A DNA stretch of 64,000 nucleotides from Agarophyton chilense (GCA_030374765.1 JARGXX010000004.1:1550001-1614000), one strand, 5' to 3'. Counted from the first letter of the stretch, positions 1 to 10,083 are shown. A program made the numbers and translations. Notes: generated by a model from the sequence alone, not told the origin.

Positions 1-136
1 CGCCCCGCCGTTTGCCCCTGCGGGTTTTCACGGTGCCCTGTTCCCATCGAGGTTTATTGCGTCTACCTTTTAAGGTTGAGCGGCACTATGCTCCCGAGAT
101 AAAACAATAGCATATCCCAGAGGTGACTGTACGACA
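1..136 (+). repeat. 5' LTR of copy A (3' part only)
   Basis: Matches the last part of the complete LTR at 7917-8531 and ends in CTGTACGACA, the inverted complement of the LTR start TGTCGTATAG. It has one copy of a short segment (around GGTTGAGCG) that is present twice in the 3' LTR. Confidence 0.9.
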
Positions 137-157
137 TTTTGGTCTCCCTCGACTTAG
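137..157 (+). promoter_or_regulatory. Candidate primer-binding site, copy A
   Basis: Directly after the LTR end comes TTTTGGTC...CGACTTAG. The TGG start fits pairing with a tRNA CCA end. The same block follows the LTR in copy B (19081-19099, minus) and, with small changes, in family D (52909-52927). Which tRNA is used was not determined. Confidence 0.6.
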
Positions 158-441
158 AAAGTATTTTTAGATTCTGTCGTACCTTCACGGTTCACACGAG
201 ATTCCAAGAAGGATTGGACGCTCGTACACCTATTTAGTTTTAGTAAATCCCGCAAAGCAATACAGGATACCACTATTGGTCCCAAATGAAACGACCTAAA
301 AGGAATACGCGTGGTGCGAGCGCCCTGCCAAGCCATAAAGGTCTTAAAGGAGCCTCATCGGCTAAACCGATTCTGAAAAACCCCTAGGAGCTGCTCCGGC
401 ACCCTCGGGACAAAATCGTAAAGGTACATGGTCCGCCGCCT

Positions 442-2496
442 ATGACAACAGAACTTCCAAGGGAATTACCAATTGAGGTTGCAGTAGAGGAGCTATGGCC
501 GCAGCTCTGAGAGCGAGCGAAAGCGCTCGTTCTCCTTGCGGTCGAGGATGCATTAACCATAAAAGAGAAGTCAGATACCCGGATGGTTCCGCCCTCAATG
601 GACGTCGATGCATTTAGCCGTATTTTGGTTGACCGAGCAGCTCAAGAGCTGTCGGAAAGGATAACTGAAATGGTGAAACAGTATCTCTTTACAGATGCTA
701 GGGAGAATGTTTACCGCGCTGTGCAGGACCTATGGGTTTCCGAAGGATTCGCAGAATCCCGACCTACACAGGTGAACATCGCAAAGCGCATACTACAAGG
801 GTTTCAAATGGGTCATTCCACCAATTCCAAGCACTTACCTACTGATATTGAGTACTTACAAGGTCCACGGCAGAGTCAAGAGGTCCCGGGGAAGGTAGAT
901 CCTCAAGACACTTACCTGCCACCAATTACAGGAGTCGTTCAAAAGGATACTCATGGAGGTGGTCCCAAGGACGATTCGTCTGACTCGTTGGATGAGCAAC
1001 GAAGAAACCGAAAAGGGAAGAAGTGGAGGACGAAGAGGGGAAAGAAACGAGATGATGATTCCGACCCTGACTCGTCAGACTCCAGTTTCGATAAGAGTTC
1101 ATCGTTGGATGATGACCGTAAAGGTAAGAAGAAGAAGAAACCGAACAGATCGACGAAGAAGTCGTCGAAAAAGACCCGAAAGGGTAAAAAGAGATACAAT
1201 GAGTCGCCCGACTCTGAGTCGGACCCCGAAATGGACCTGGAGGTGCACCAACCGTTGAACGATATGTTCACCAAAGCGGTTGATTACAGGACTTGTCGGT
1301 TGATCAACAAGTCTTCTGAATACACCCAAGAGGTTGCTCAGAAGAGTACTAAGCACCACAAGAAGCTCAGCTTCCAAATGGGTGACACAACCTTCACAGG
1401 TACGGATCCTATTGGGGTAATTGAGTTTCTACAGAAGTTCAAGCTTGCATGTGACCAAAATGGCTTTTCCGAGGGCGCTGCTATGTGGCTATTTCAGTTT
1501 TACCTGAAAGGACAAGCGTACTACTTTCTGCAGGGTAGGCTCCGCGGCAATACCTTAGCGATGGATGAGGATGGCACCGAGATGTTGGAGTCATACACGG
1601 AAGTGGTCAAACTTCTTTTGGAAACATACGCCACCGATGAGGTTATCCAAGAGGCATATGCGGAAGTCCTCGCCTAATATCAAAGGTCTGGGCAAACCGA
1701 ATCGGAGTTTTCGCTCGTGCTGGGGAATCTGGCAACTCGCTGTGGTAATGTGTTCACTAGCTCTGGGTTAAAGTCGTTATTTGCCGACAATGTCGACAAA
1801 GCGATCCGTTCCCAGGTCCGCAATTACCTGGCCACTAACCGAAAGGTAGACTACAATGGGCTGGCTCGATACTCTCAGGGCCTTGGAGATACCCTTTGGC
1901 TGGGAAAGAGACCAGCCGGGCCTCCAACCTCGAAGGATAAATCGAAAAGGTCATTCTTGGAAATTGAAGATACCACAACCTCAGAGGGTAGCTCGCACAT
2001 CGAAGTACCTACAGGGACCGCTATCCACTTGGTGGCAACCCAGGGGCGGTTCTCGAAACCTTCGACGGTAGGAAATTGGTCGTCAACGCGTACACCAAAC
2101 TCGGTACAATCGCCGCCAAGTTCGGTGAGCTCGCATAGGATGCCAGGAGGGAGCTCTCATAACTCGCCACCCACATCCTACGCCACTGCTTCTACCAACC
2201 AGATTTCGAAGCCCCCCTCAATGGTAACGCGAGACCCCCAAAATGGAGGCCTCGTTTGCTGGTTTTGTCGCGCGACAGACCATTTGGCAAACAATTGCGC
2301 TAACTTACCTCCAGGGATGAGAGTCCAGTTGAGTCAGGCTCGCATGCAGAATCACCAACGCCTCTATGGGTCTTCAACGCAAGCACCAAATAGGTTCCAA
2401 TCCCGTACACCGGTACCGTTCAATACCATCGAGGAAACACCAAACTCGGACTCAACCCCTCCCGTACAGGAGGAAAACACCGAACGGTTGCCTTAA
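442..2496 (+). pseudogene. gag: Gag of copy A (broken)
   Basis: Capsid/nucleocapsid polyprotein of the Ty3 element. The uninterrupted part begins at ATG 583, but the same frame extends back to ATG 442. The product shows a helical N-terminal part, a Lys/Arg/Ser/Asp-rich low-complexity stretch (about residues 125-215 from ATG 583), a capsid-like core, and a CCHC zinc knuckle with the exact CX2CX4HX4C spacing (CWFCRATDHLANNC, about 2257-2298). TGA at 508-510 and TAA at 1675-1677 break it; copy B has a Tyr codon at the second place. The gag stop overlaps the next ATG as TAATG (2494-2498). Family D gag (53034-55244) aligns over the N-terminal region and the capsid core. Confidence 0.88.
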
Positions 2497-3580
2497 TGGC
2501 CGAGCCCAACCTGTAATCGGAAGGCCAATCGATTCCCAGAACATGGAAGGTGGAAGAGAACACGTCATAACCAGGTCCGGTTTGTCTTAGGAAGTACAAC
2601 AACTATAAAGTACGTGCTTTAATGTGTTTCTCCGATCGCCTTGCGGTTCCAATCACCTGCGTGTTGGATACGGGGGCCCGCGCAAACGTCCTGAACTCCC
2701 GCTTCATACCTGAGGCGGTACTTCGGAACTTGAGCCGACCTCCCGACAACAACCCGCTGGTGGATGCAAATGAGCGCCCATTAAACCCTCGAGGTATGCT
2801 AACCACTGTGGTGCAGCTTGGACACCTCAAGGTAAGACTGCAATTCTTTGTTGTCGAACGTTTACCAACAGACTGCCTCCTAGGTATGAACTTCATCGAC
2901 AGACATGTCAAAGCAATCCTTCCTGGTTCCCACACCGTGGCCCTACGTCACGGGGGACGAATTGCCATTTTAGGTAATACGGAAACCAAACGGGGATGGT
3001 TCGTCAAACCGAAGAAAAATATATCCACCGAAACGGTCTCCAACAAAGTGCGCATTACCAAACAGGTTGTTATCCCGCCAATGCACCAAATATTGGTACC
3101 GGTGTTGTGTGCGACCCCCGGGCTGGTCATACTACAAAACATCCGAGGTTAGCACATCGACGCCTCACCTTGATGGCCAACGGGATTGTCGACAACATCC
3201 CAAATCAACCCTTTAGGCTGTGTCTCAGCAACTTCGGCAGTCACGACGTGAAGTTGCCGAAAAATACCAATGTTGGCATCGCAATACTGGCACCACAAGG
3301 GTTCTTCACCGTAGCTCACACTGATCTCGGCGAGGTCGCCTTCGATAAGGAAGGGGGGTGCGCAAATGCGTCCACAACCACAAAGGTATCGATAAACACC
3401 AACTTGGAATCAAATCTAACCGATAAGGTATCGGTAGACAAAGAAGAGGAACCTGGCCCTGAGAGACAATGGCAAGATACAGTCCAGATCGGTGAAGAAA
3501 ACGGCCAACTGCGGGGGCCGTATTATCGACGTTCTGGAGGAGTTCGAAACCTTGTGGTCAGGCCATCTGGGCCAAATTAA
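2496..3580 (+). pseudogene. pol: Retropepsin region of copy A pol (broken)
   Basis: Aspartic protease that would process the polyprotein. The DTGA catalytic motif is at 2667-2678, followed by a hydrophobic beta-rich domain and a linker. The ORF begins at the ATG overlapping the gag stop. It meets TAA at 2514-2516, where copy B reads Gln, then stays open to about 3141, where one C is missing relative to B and the frame shifts. The reading frame ends at 3580, overlapping the RT frame. A homopolymer of five G at 3513-3517 separates the two frames in both A and B. Confidence 0.85.
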
Positions 3581-5042
3581 GGCCACACAGCATCGCATCG
3601 AGCTTCTCTCTGACTCGAGGCCGATTTATCAGCAACCATACCGTGCAGGTCCGAAGGCGAGATAATTAGAACTCAAAGAAGTGCAGCGAATGCTCCAAGA
3701 AGGTGTAATTGAACCAGCCAACTCAGATTGGCTTAGTCCCGTGGTTCTGGTTCAGAAGAAAGGGGATAACCGTATGAGGTTTTGTGTGGAATACAAGAGG
3801 CTAAATAGAGTGACCATCAGGAATTTGTACCCGATACCTAGAATGGATGAGATCATCGACTCCTTGGGAGATGCGCAGATATTTACCACGTTGGATGCCA
3901 ATTGTGGTTATTGGCAGGTACCCGTAGGTGAGAAAGATCGAGACAAAACGACCTTCACGTGCTATGCAGTTTTATTTCGCTTCACGCGGATGCCATTCGG
4001 ACTACACAATGCTCCAGCCACCTTTCAAAGGGCGCTGGACATCATCCTTTCGAAGGTTAAATGGACAACCGCCTTGGTATACATCGATGATGTAATCCTC
4101 TATTCCAGATCGGTAGAAGAGCATTTTGCTCACTTACGCACCGTACTAACCCTCCTAGCTGAGGCGGGGGTGACGCTGAAGCTACGCAAATGCGTCTTCT
4201 TTACCAGAACGGTTGAATACCTGGGCCACATCATAGGCCCTGGTACCCTAGAGTTTGCGCCGAGCAATATTAGAGCCGTACAGGAGGTCCAGTTGCCACG
4301 ATTCCAGATAGACCTACTGTCCTTTATAGGTTTATGTGACGTCTATCGTCGCTTCGTGAAGGTATTCGCGAAAACAGCGGCTCCCCTCAACAAGAAACTC
4401 CAGAAAGGTGAACCTGAACGGTTTGAGAATCTATCGAACGACGAAATGGATACCTTTGAGGAATTGAAACAAGCGCTGTTGTCGCCGCCAATCTTAGCGT
4501 TACCGAAAACAGGTCTACTGTACACGCTAGATACAGATGCATTCCATGCCCAAATTGGTTGTTGTCTCATGCAGGAGCAGCAAAACGGAGACAAATTACC
4601 TATAGGGTACTGGAGCCACGCTATGAATGAGGCGGAGCAGAACTACACGGTAACCGAGAAGGAATGTCTAGCAGTAGTGTGGAGCATTTTGATGCTCCGT
4701 CCATACCTTTATGGTGAGCGCTTTACGTTGCGCACGGACTACGACGCCTTAAGGTGGATCTTCGGACTTGCAGATGCGTCTGTTAGACTTGCCCGTTGGA
4801 GGTTGAGACTGTCAGAGTTTGAATACGACGTACAGTACCGTCCAGGTATCAAGCACAACATAGCTGACGCCATGTCACGCTTAAACACCTCAGGGTTAGA
4901 GACAGAACCGGTGGACGATGATATCCCTTGCTTTTTGATGTCATCGAACCAAAATGGTACCAGCGAACACCTAGAAGGATGTTGGGACTTACCTGAAGAA
5001 GGTGTTTTGCGGAAAGCACCGACATGGCAACGCAGATACTGA
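3492..5042 (+). pseudogene. pol: Reverse transcriptase and RNase H of copy A (broken)
   Basis: Ty3-type RT with the fingers/palm motifs in order: LVQKKGDNRMRFCV..., TLDANCGYWQ, FTRMPFGLHNAPATFQ, and the catalytic YIDD at 4080-4091. RNase H follows with LDTDAFHAQIG (a Phe where Ser is common, shared with copy B) and RTDYDALRWIF. TAA at 3663-3665 interrupts the entry into RT. A 2-bp gain near 5020 relative to B shifts the frame and ends the ORF at 5042, just before integrase. The enzyme would copy element RNA into cDNA in the virus-like particle; this copy cannot make it intact. Confidence 0.93.
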
Positions 5043-5992
5043 CGCTAGAGGAAACAAACGTCATGCGCGTAACCCGAGAGGAGTTTCTACGAGAACAGGC
5101 CCAGTATGCTTACTACGGAACCCTGGCTGACCAAATTTGTTTCAAAGGATCACCATTCGATGTGGACCACAATGGATACATCGTGAGAAGGTCAACCTTG
5201 GATGGTATCCTTCAAAAGGTGGTTCCGAAGGCACTTCGCCCGAGAGTCTTGTATCTCGCGCACTACCCGCAACTATTGGGACACCCCGGTGCCACCAGGA
5301 TGTATTACACCTTGAGGCAACACTTCTATTGGCCTCATATGGCCCATGATATCTATACCTTTGAAGGTCAATGCGAATCTTGTGTTCGTACCCGCGGTGG
5401 TATTCGAAAGCATCGAAAGTACCTCAAGCTGTTTCCTGCAGCGGGTCCACTGGGGTTTGTTGTGATAGACCTTCTAGGACCACTTCCCAAAACCAAGAAT
5501 GGGCATCAGCACATTCTAGTGATCACCGACAGGTTCTCGAAGCTCACGAGAGAGATACCTTTAAAGGAGACGAAGAAGTCAACCACGCTGGCAATCGCGT
5601 TCTTCAACAATTGGGTCTACCCGTATGGTGCACCACTGTACCTACTTACCGATAATGGTTCAAACCTGGCATCGAAGTTCTTCGAAGCAGTCTGTAACCT
5701 CTTGGGTATCAAGAACTATTTCACTACTGCCTACCACCCGCAGACGAACGGACAGGTCGAGCGCTTTAACCACACATTGGTATCAAGGCTACGACACTAT
5801 ACGGAAGAGCACCAAACTGGGTGGGATGAGCTGGTGCAACCGCTCACCTACTCCTATAACCTTCAGATACACCGGTCAACGCAGACCCCTCCCTTTAATT
5901 TGGTTCTTTCGCGACACCCCCCAGGTATTGTATTGCAGGGAGATCATACCACCAGCACTGCAGCGGGTGCACTGACCGCTGACCAGGTCTAG
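5024..5992 (+). pseudogene. pol: Integrase core of copy A
   Basis: Ty3-type integrase. The N-terminal HHCC zinc-binding block is visible (H...H...QCESC, about 5262-5385). The DDE catalytic triad is present: Asp at 5468-5470, Asp at 5651-5653 in LLTDNGSN, Glu at 5759-5761 in NGQVERFN. It should be continuous with RNase H, but the 2-bp gain near 5020 has put it in another frame. TAG at 5990-5992 ends the stretch where copy B has Lys. The role is insertion of element cDNA into chromatin. Confidence 0.92.
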
Positions 5993-6792
5993 CGGAATAC
6001 CCTTGTGAGGTTGAGGAGGGCTCTCAAACATGCAGAGAGCCGCCTCACTGCAGCCCAGAAGCGGTACAAGGCCGACTACGACCGTATGGTAACCAAAGTG
6101 GTCTCCGTATCTTCGGGACAATATGTCTACATAGACAACCCACGTTCAGGTAAAAGACAACGATCGGGTGATGAAGCGGACGATAAAGCGATTGATAGAG
6201 ATATATCAATTCGAAGCTTCTACCCAAATCAGTGGGACCTTATAAGGTATTGAACGCATCAGACCACACCGTTACGGTTGAGCAAGATGGGATACCGAAT
6301 ACGATATCAATTGACCGTATCACAGTAGCACCTGAAACGGTTCAACATCCCATTGAGGCAGGCACCCCAGCCCGAGAGCCCAGAGATGTAACCCTGCGTA
6401 CTCGACCCTCGGAGGACCGCACCCCAATTGAGGTGAACGATGACCTACAACGGGATGATCCGGATTACAACCTTCTAACAGGGACGGAAATGAAACCTCA
6501 CACGGTAACAGCGGGAGCTCCCAACCCGGCTCCCACACAAGAAGCTCCCAACTCGGAGCATATGAACCCTCGAGGTGGCGTTCCCCCGTAAGATCAGGGC
6601 CAAACCTCAGAGGAATTTCCCGTTGACCGTCTTGTTGGCCCCACGCAAACCTACAATGGTCTGAAGTACACCATCAGGTGGTACGGCTGGGGCCCAGAAG
6701 GGGACGCCCTCGAACCCCCCGCGGCAATACCCCCACACTTCCGTATCATGTATTGGCGCCGTCGCAGGGAGCCCATGCCTGCAGACGGCTAA
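5993..6792 (+). pseudogene. pol: Integrase C-terminus of copy A: GPY/F module and chromodomain
   Basis: After the core comes a basic linker, then a GPYKVL...DHTVTV...TISIDRI block that matches the GPY/F module of Ty3 integrases (from about 6232). A low-complexity tail follows, then a chromodomain-like segment at about 6619-6770 with the signature KYTIRWYGWGPEGDALEP. Chromodomains usually have WEP where this has LEP, so aromatic-cage function is uncertain. A 2-bp gain near 6203 and TAA at 6589-6591 (AAA in copy B) break the frame; the stop after the chromodomain is 6790-6792. Such domains guide integration to marked chromatin in other chromoviruses. Confidence 0.8.
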
Positions 6793-7113
6793 CCTTAGAC
6801 CTTTGTCGTACTCAGGCCTACGGGAAGGGGAGAGAAGACGCCGGTTTTCGCAAAAAGTGGACGCATATGCGTGTCAGATTACCTACAAGGGAGGGCACGC
6901 AAGAACAACCGAATGTAACAGTAGAAGAGACAAGAAGAAACAACAATTTACTTGAAGAAGGAGACAATAATGAAGTCAAGTGGCAGGTGGCCGCCACAAG
7001 AACCTCAAAGGTATATGACGCTGCCGACTCTGGAAACATTCCACTCGACCCTGAAGAGGTTGAGACTCTTGGTCCCTTTTCTTCAAGGGCAATGGGACGG
7101 AGCGGAGGCACTC
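6793..7113. other. Remnant of the antisense-ORF 3' part, copy A
   Basis: Aligns in two pieces to copy B: 7010-7110 to about 10690-10800 and 6793-6960 to about 12280-12450. The roughly 1.5 kb between these in B is missing here. I see no independent gene. Confidence 0.6.
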
Positions 7114-7902
7114 TCAGTCCCAGCGGAACAAACCTAAGTAGGTATCCAATTGCGGTCTAGTGAGAGCTGCCGGGAATGGCGAATTCCCCACCGCCACAGG
7201 CCAATCGTGCTTCAACAGGTCACTGTGGTTCACCTCTTCGAAGATACCAAAGGGTCCATACTGATTCGTCGTCCGGTTCGCCGCACTAAAGGCGGGATTG
7301 TGAGCCCAATTGGTTTGTGTTTTCGGAGGAATCCCACCACTGTGTTCGTATGGGACAGCCGGAGTCCCAGGGGAGAACTGTGTCGCAGGGACAGGCACTC
7401 TGCGAAAACCAATGTTGGTGGGCGTTCGACAAGACGAGCGAGTCACCCTCTTGGTAATACCACCGCGTTCACGGCCACGCGATGGGCTGCTACCTGACAT
7501 GGTTGGGAAGGCCGTAGCTCGACCCGACGAACGAGGTGATGACTCGACCTCCACGGCCGCAGGGAACACCAGCGCGTATTTATCCTTCATAGGTGACGCT
7601 TCCTCGGTCTGTCCCGAGGAGACGGAAAACGTATCCAACCTTTCCGGTAGTACCGACATCGACCTTTCAGGTGCAACAGTTGCCATCGTACGGGCGTGAG
7701 CGGTTCCAGACCTGAATGGTTGTCGCTGAATTGGTGCGCCGCCGTCGTCGCTCGACCGACGCTGGCACCGAGTTCTGAACCACAAGGGATCGCGCGTCGC
7801 GCACCGTGAGCAACCGCCGGCGGACACCACTCCGATACCCGCGTTGCTGTCGCTCGCTATACCTTCATGGTTTGATGGAAGGAGACACGGGGCGTGTCTC
7901 AC
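7114..7902 (-). pseudogene. Antisense ORF of copy A (truncated)
   Basis: A 262-codon open frame on the strand opposite gag-pol, between the chromodomain and the 3' LTR. I recognise no domain. It is Ser/Thr/Pro- and Arg-rich at the N-terminus, then has the block WAH(N)xAFxAANRTTxQYGPF and LLKHDWPVAVGNS, both shared with the antisense ORF of copy B (10395 onward). It ends shortly before a loss of about 1.5 kb relative to B, so about two thirds of the protein is gone. The start is not an ATG, so the true N-terminus is unknown. Conservation of the same frame in A and B is the main sign that it was once coding. Confidence 0.6.
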
Positions 7903-7916
7903 GGGTAGGAAGGTTT

Positions 7917-8531
7917 GTCGTATAGTGGCAGAAGGTTTGACCTTTCAGGTTGCCGATATGCTACACTGACCTTGTAGGTGATGGATGCGAGGGACCATCG
8001 GCCACGCAGCTCCGGGGGAGCTACCATCTACGTGTTGTCAGCCACGTATAGTGTTGACATGTACCTTCTGGTTGAGTGACTGTTAGTAATTGTAATTGTA
8101 ATTATATTTATTTTAGTACAGTAGTTGTAGCCAGTGCTGGCCAGGTCTCTGACACTAGGTCAGAGACCGTGCCTTGCTTGCATCTCCCGGGTGATCTGGA
8201 GAGTGCAGTCCACTGCATATAGGGAACTGCACCTCCTCCACCCTAGTCTGATAAGGAAAGGCATCACTTGGGTCACGACTATTTCTTTTGGTTTATTGTT
8301 TCTCAACTGCAACACAGGCTTTCCCGCTCGTCGACGCCTACCATCGTTCACCTACACGGTAACGGCTAGTCGCCCCGCCGTTTGCCCCTGCGGGTTTTCA
8401 CGGTGCCCTGTTCCCATCGAGGTTTACTACGTCTACCTTCTAAGGTTGAGCGTCAACACACTCCCTACGGTTGAGCGTCACTACGCTCCTGAGACCAGAC
8501 AGTAGCATACCCAAGAGATGCCTGTACGACA
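7917..8531 (+). repeat. 3' LTR of copy A (complete, 615 bp)
   Basis: Bounded by TGTCGTATAG and CTGTACGACA, inverted ends of one another. It contains a perfect 10-bp hairpin GGTCTCTGAC/GTCAGAGACC (8144-8168), a dyad TGCAGT/ACTGCA beside a TATA-like GCATATAGGG (8203-8232), and a tandemly doubled short segment near 8441-8490. ACC-N5-GGT sites lie at about 7939, 7970 and 8352. Confidence 0.93.
8203..8232 (+). promoter_or_regulatory. Candidate LTR core promoter
   Basis: TATA-like GCATATAGGG sits next to a TGCAGT-CC-ACTGCA dyad, followed by a further ACTGCAC. The block is conserved in the LTRs at 8562-9137, 19100-19731 and 57944-58556. Position about 300 bp into the LTR fits a U3/R boundary. Confidence 0.45.
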
Positions 8532-8561
8532 GACGCCCACAACTCGTCCAAAATGTGGCCA
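8532..8561. other. Spacer between copies A and B
   Basis: Short non-LTR sequence between the intact right end of A and the truncated 3' LTR of B. Confidence 0.7.
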
Positions 8562-9137
8562 GGGAGCGCAGTGACGCTCAACCGTAGGGAGCGTGTTGAC
8601 GCTCAACCTTAGAAGGTAGACGTAGTAAAACTCGATGGTAATAGGGCATCGTGAAAACCCGCAGGGGCAAACGGCGGGGCGACTAGCCGTTACCGTGTAG
8701 GTGAACGATGGTAGGCGTCGACGAGCGGGAAAGCCTGTGTTGTAGTTGAGAAACAATAAACCAAAAGGTATAGTCGTGACCCAGGTGATGCCTGTCGTTA
8801 TCAGATTAGGATGGAGGAGGTGCAGTTCCCTATATGCAGTGGACTGCACTCTCCAGATCACCCGAGAGGTGCTAGCAAGGCACGGTCTCTGACCTAGTGT
8901 CAGAGACCTGGCTACCACTGGCTAGAGTGCCAGGTGGCCACTGAACTACTTTACTAAAATAAATATAATTACAATTACTATCACTAACCATTACTCAACC
9001 AGAAGGTATATGTCAACACTACATGAGGCTGACAACACGTAGATGGTAGCTCGCCCGGAGCTGCATGGCCGATGATTCCTCGCATCCATCACCTACAAGG
9101 TCATTGTAGTATATTGGCAACCTCCAGGGTCAAACCT
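8562..9137 (-). repeat. 3' LTR of copy B (clipped at both ends)
   Basis: Aligns to the LTR of copy A in inverted orientation. The start (TGTCGTATAGTGGCAGA) is missing by a deletion between two AGGT tetranucleotides, and about 45 bp are missing at the other end next to copy A. Confidence 0.9.
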
Positions 9138-9179
9138 ACTCCTTTTTACCCGTGAGGCACGCCCCGTGTCTCCTCCCAT

Positions 9180-9334
9180 CACACCATACAGTTGTAGCGA
9201 GCGACAGCGGCGCGGGCATCGGAGTGATGTCTGCGCGAGGCTCGCGATCCCTTGAGGTTCAGAACTCGGCGCCAGAATCGGTTGGGGAGAGCGCGCGGCG
9301 ACGTCGGCGCACGATTTGAGCGAGAACCATTCAG
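9180..9334 (+). other. Antisense-ORF upstream segment, copy B
   Basis: Aligns to the N-terminal end of the antisense ORF of copy A (7713-7890, minus). The open frame is broken here. It ends in CAG next to GTAGGG, where the 749-bp B-specific segment begins. Confidence 0.55.
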
Positions 9335-10083
9335 GTAGGGACTGTTATGAGGGAGTCGCAGGGTAGCTAACGCGCTCGCGGACACCTTGTCAGTAGTGGC
9401 CCTGCTTGCTTGCAATTCTGCTTCCGCATCGCCCACTGTCTAACCAAGTTGGTATCGCATCCTTTCCGGTTACTCCAACTTCATTCCCCTCCTAGGTCCC
9501 TGCGCAGCGCCGTCCCGCCTGGTCGTTCCAACGGCTCGACAATGCTCCAGGTAGTGCTGCCCTTAATTGGCGGCGTCGCGACCGTAACCGTACTGTCCGG
9601 CTTTTCCCTGAACGTTTCCTGGCTTCTCGACCTTTCAGGTTTCGTCTACCTTGTTAGGATTGACTCGTGGCGCCGGTGGGGTTTGAACCTGCGTCGATAC
9701 AACCATTGAGGTGTTGGCCTGGGTCCGTGGTGGAAGCTTCCGGTTGTGAGACCTTATTGGTGTTGAGCGGCCCCGTTGGTAATTACGCGACGTTTTTCTG
9801 GTTTTGCATTCCGGTTTACCCTCAAGGCAATGACAGGATCCCGCCGCCTCCGCGCACGCGTTCGAACCCATTCGGTACCACGTCTGTGCACCTCACGCCG
9901 CATCGTGGATTCATCACCGATACCTCGAAGGGGTGAGTCGTTCCCAGAAGCAGCACCAGCGCTCGAGAGACGTGAGATGCCGGTTACCATTGAGGTTGAA
10001 GAGGTCGGCGATTCAGAGGGGATTGATACAACTGCAATTATGCCTTTAAGGTCAGACTGGTGCCGTTCCACGATACCTCAAAG
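9335..10083 (+). other. 749-bp segment present in B, absent from A
   Basis: Begins GTAGGG and ends CAAAG in the orientation of the antisense ORF. Copy A joins the two sides cleanly (between 7712 and 7713). The segment is itself dense in ACC-N5-GGT sites and has no long open frame that I trust. It is either intron-like sequence lost from A, a deletion in A between AGGT repeats, or an insertion in B. Confidence 0.5.

Larger units (their letters stand above)
1..8531 (+). mobile_element. Ty3/gypsy chromovirus-like retrotransposon, copy A
   Basis: Order on the + strand is 5' LTR end, primer-binding site, gag, protease, RT, RNase H, integrase with GPY/F module and chromodomain, antisense ORF, 3' LTR. 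The left LTR starts before the window, so the target-site duplication cannot be checked. Comparison with copy B (minus strand, 8562-19731) shows that A carries nonsense codons at 508, 1675, 2514, 3663, 5990 and 6589, frameshifts near 3141, 5020 and 6203, and a loss of about 1.5 kb inside the antisense-ORF region near 6955-7010. It is therefore non-autonomous. Family assignment (Ty3/gypsy by PR-RT-RH-IN order) is firm; 'chromovirus-like' rests on the C-terminal chromodomain. Confidence 0.93.

Noticed and set aside
951..1377. Several long frames on both strands across the basic/acidic part of gag (951-1274 minus, 953-1258 plus, 1099-1377 minus)
   Set aside because: Shadows of the low-complexity Lys/Ser/Asp-rich gag region; they recur in copy B for the same reason.
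9335..10083. Calling the B-specific segment a spliceosomal intron
   Set aside because: Boundaries fit GT-AG, but antisense splicing cannot be fixed by sense-strand retrotransposition, and AGGT microhomology explains the joint.
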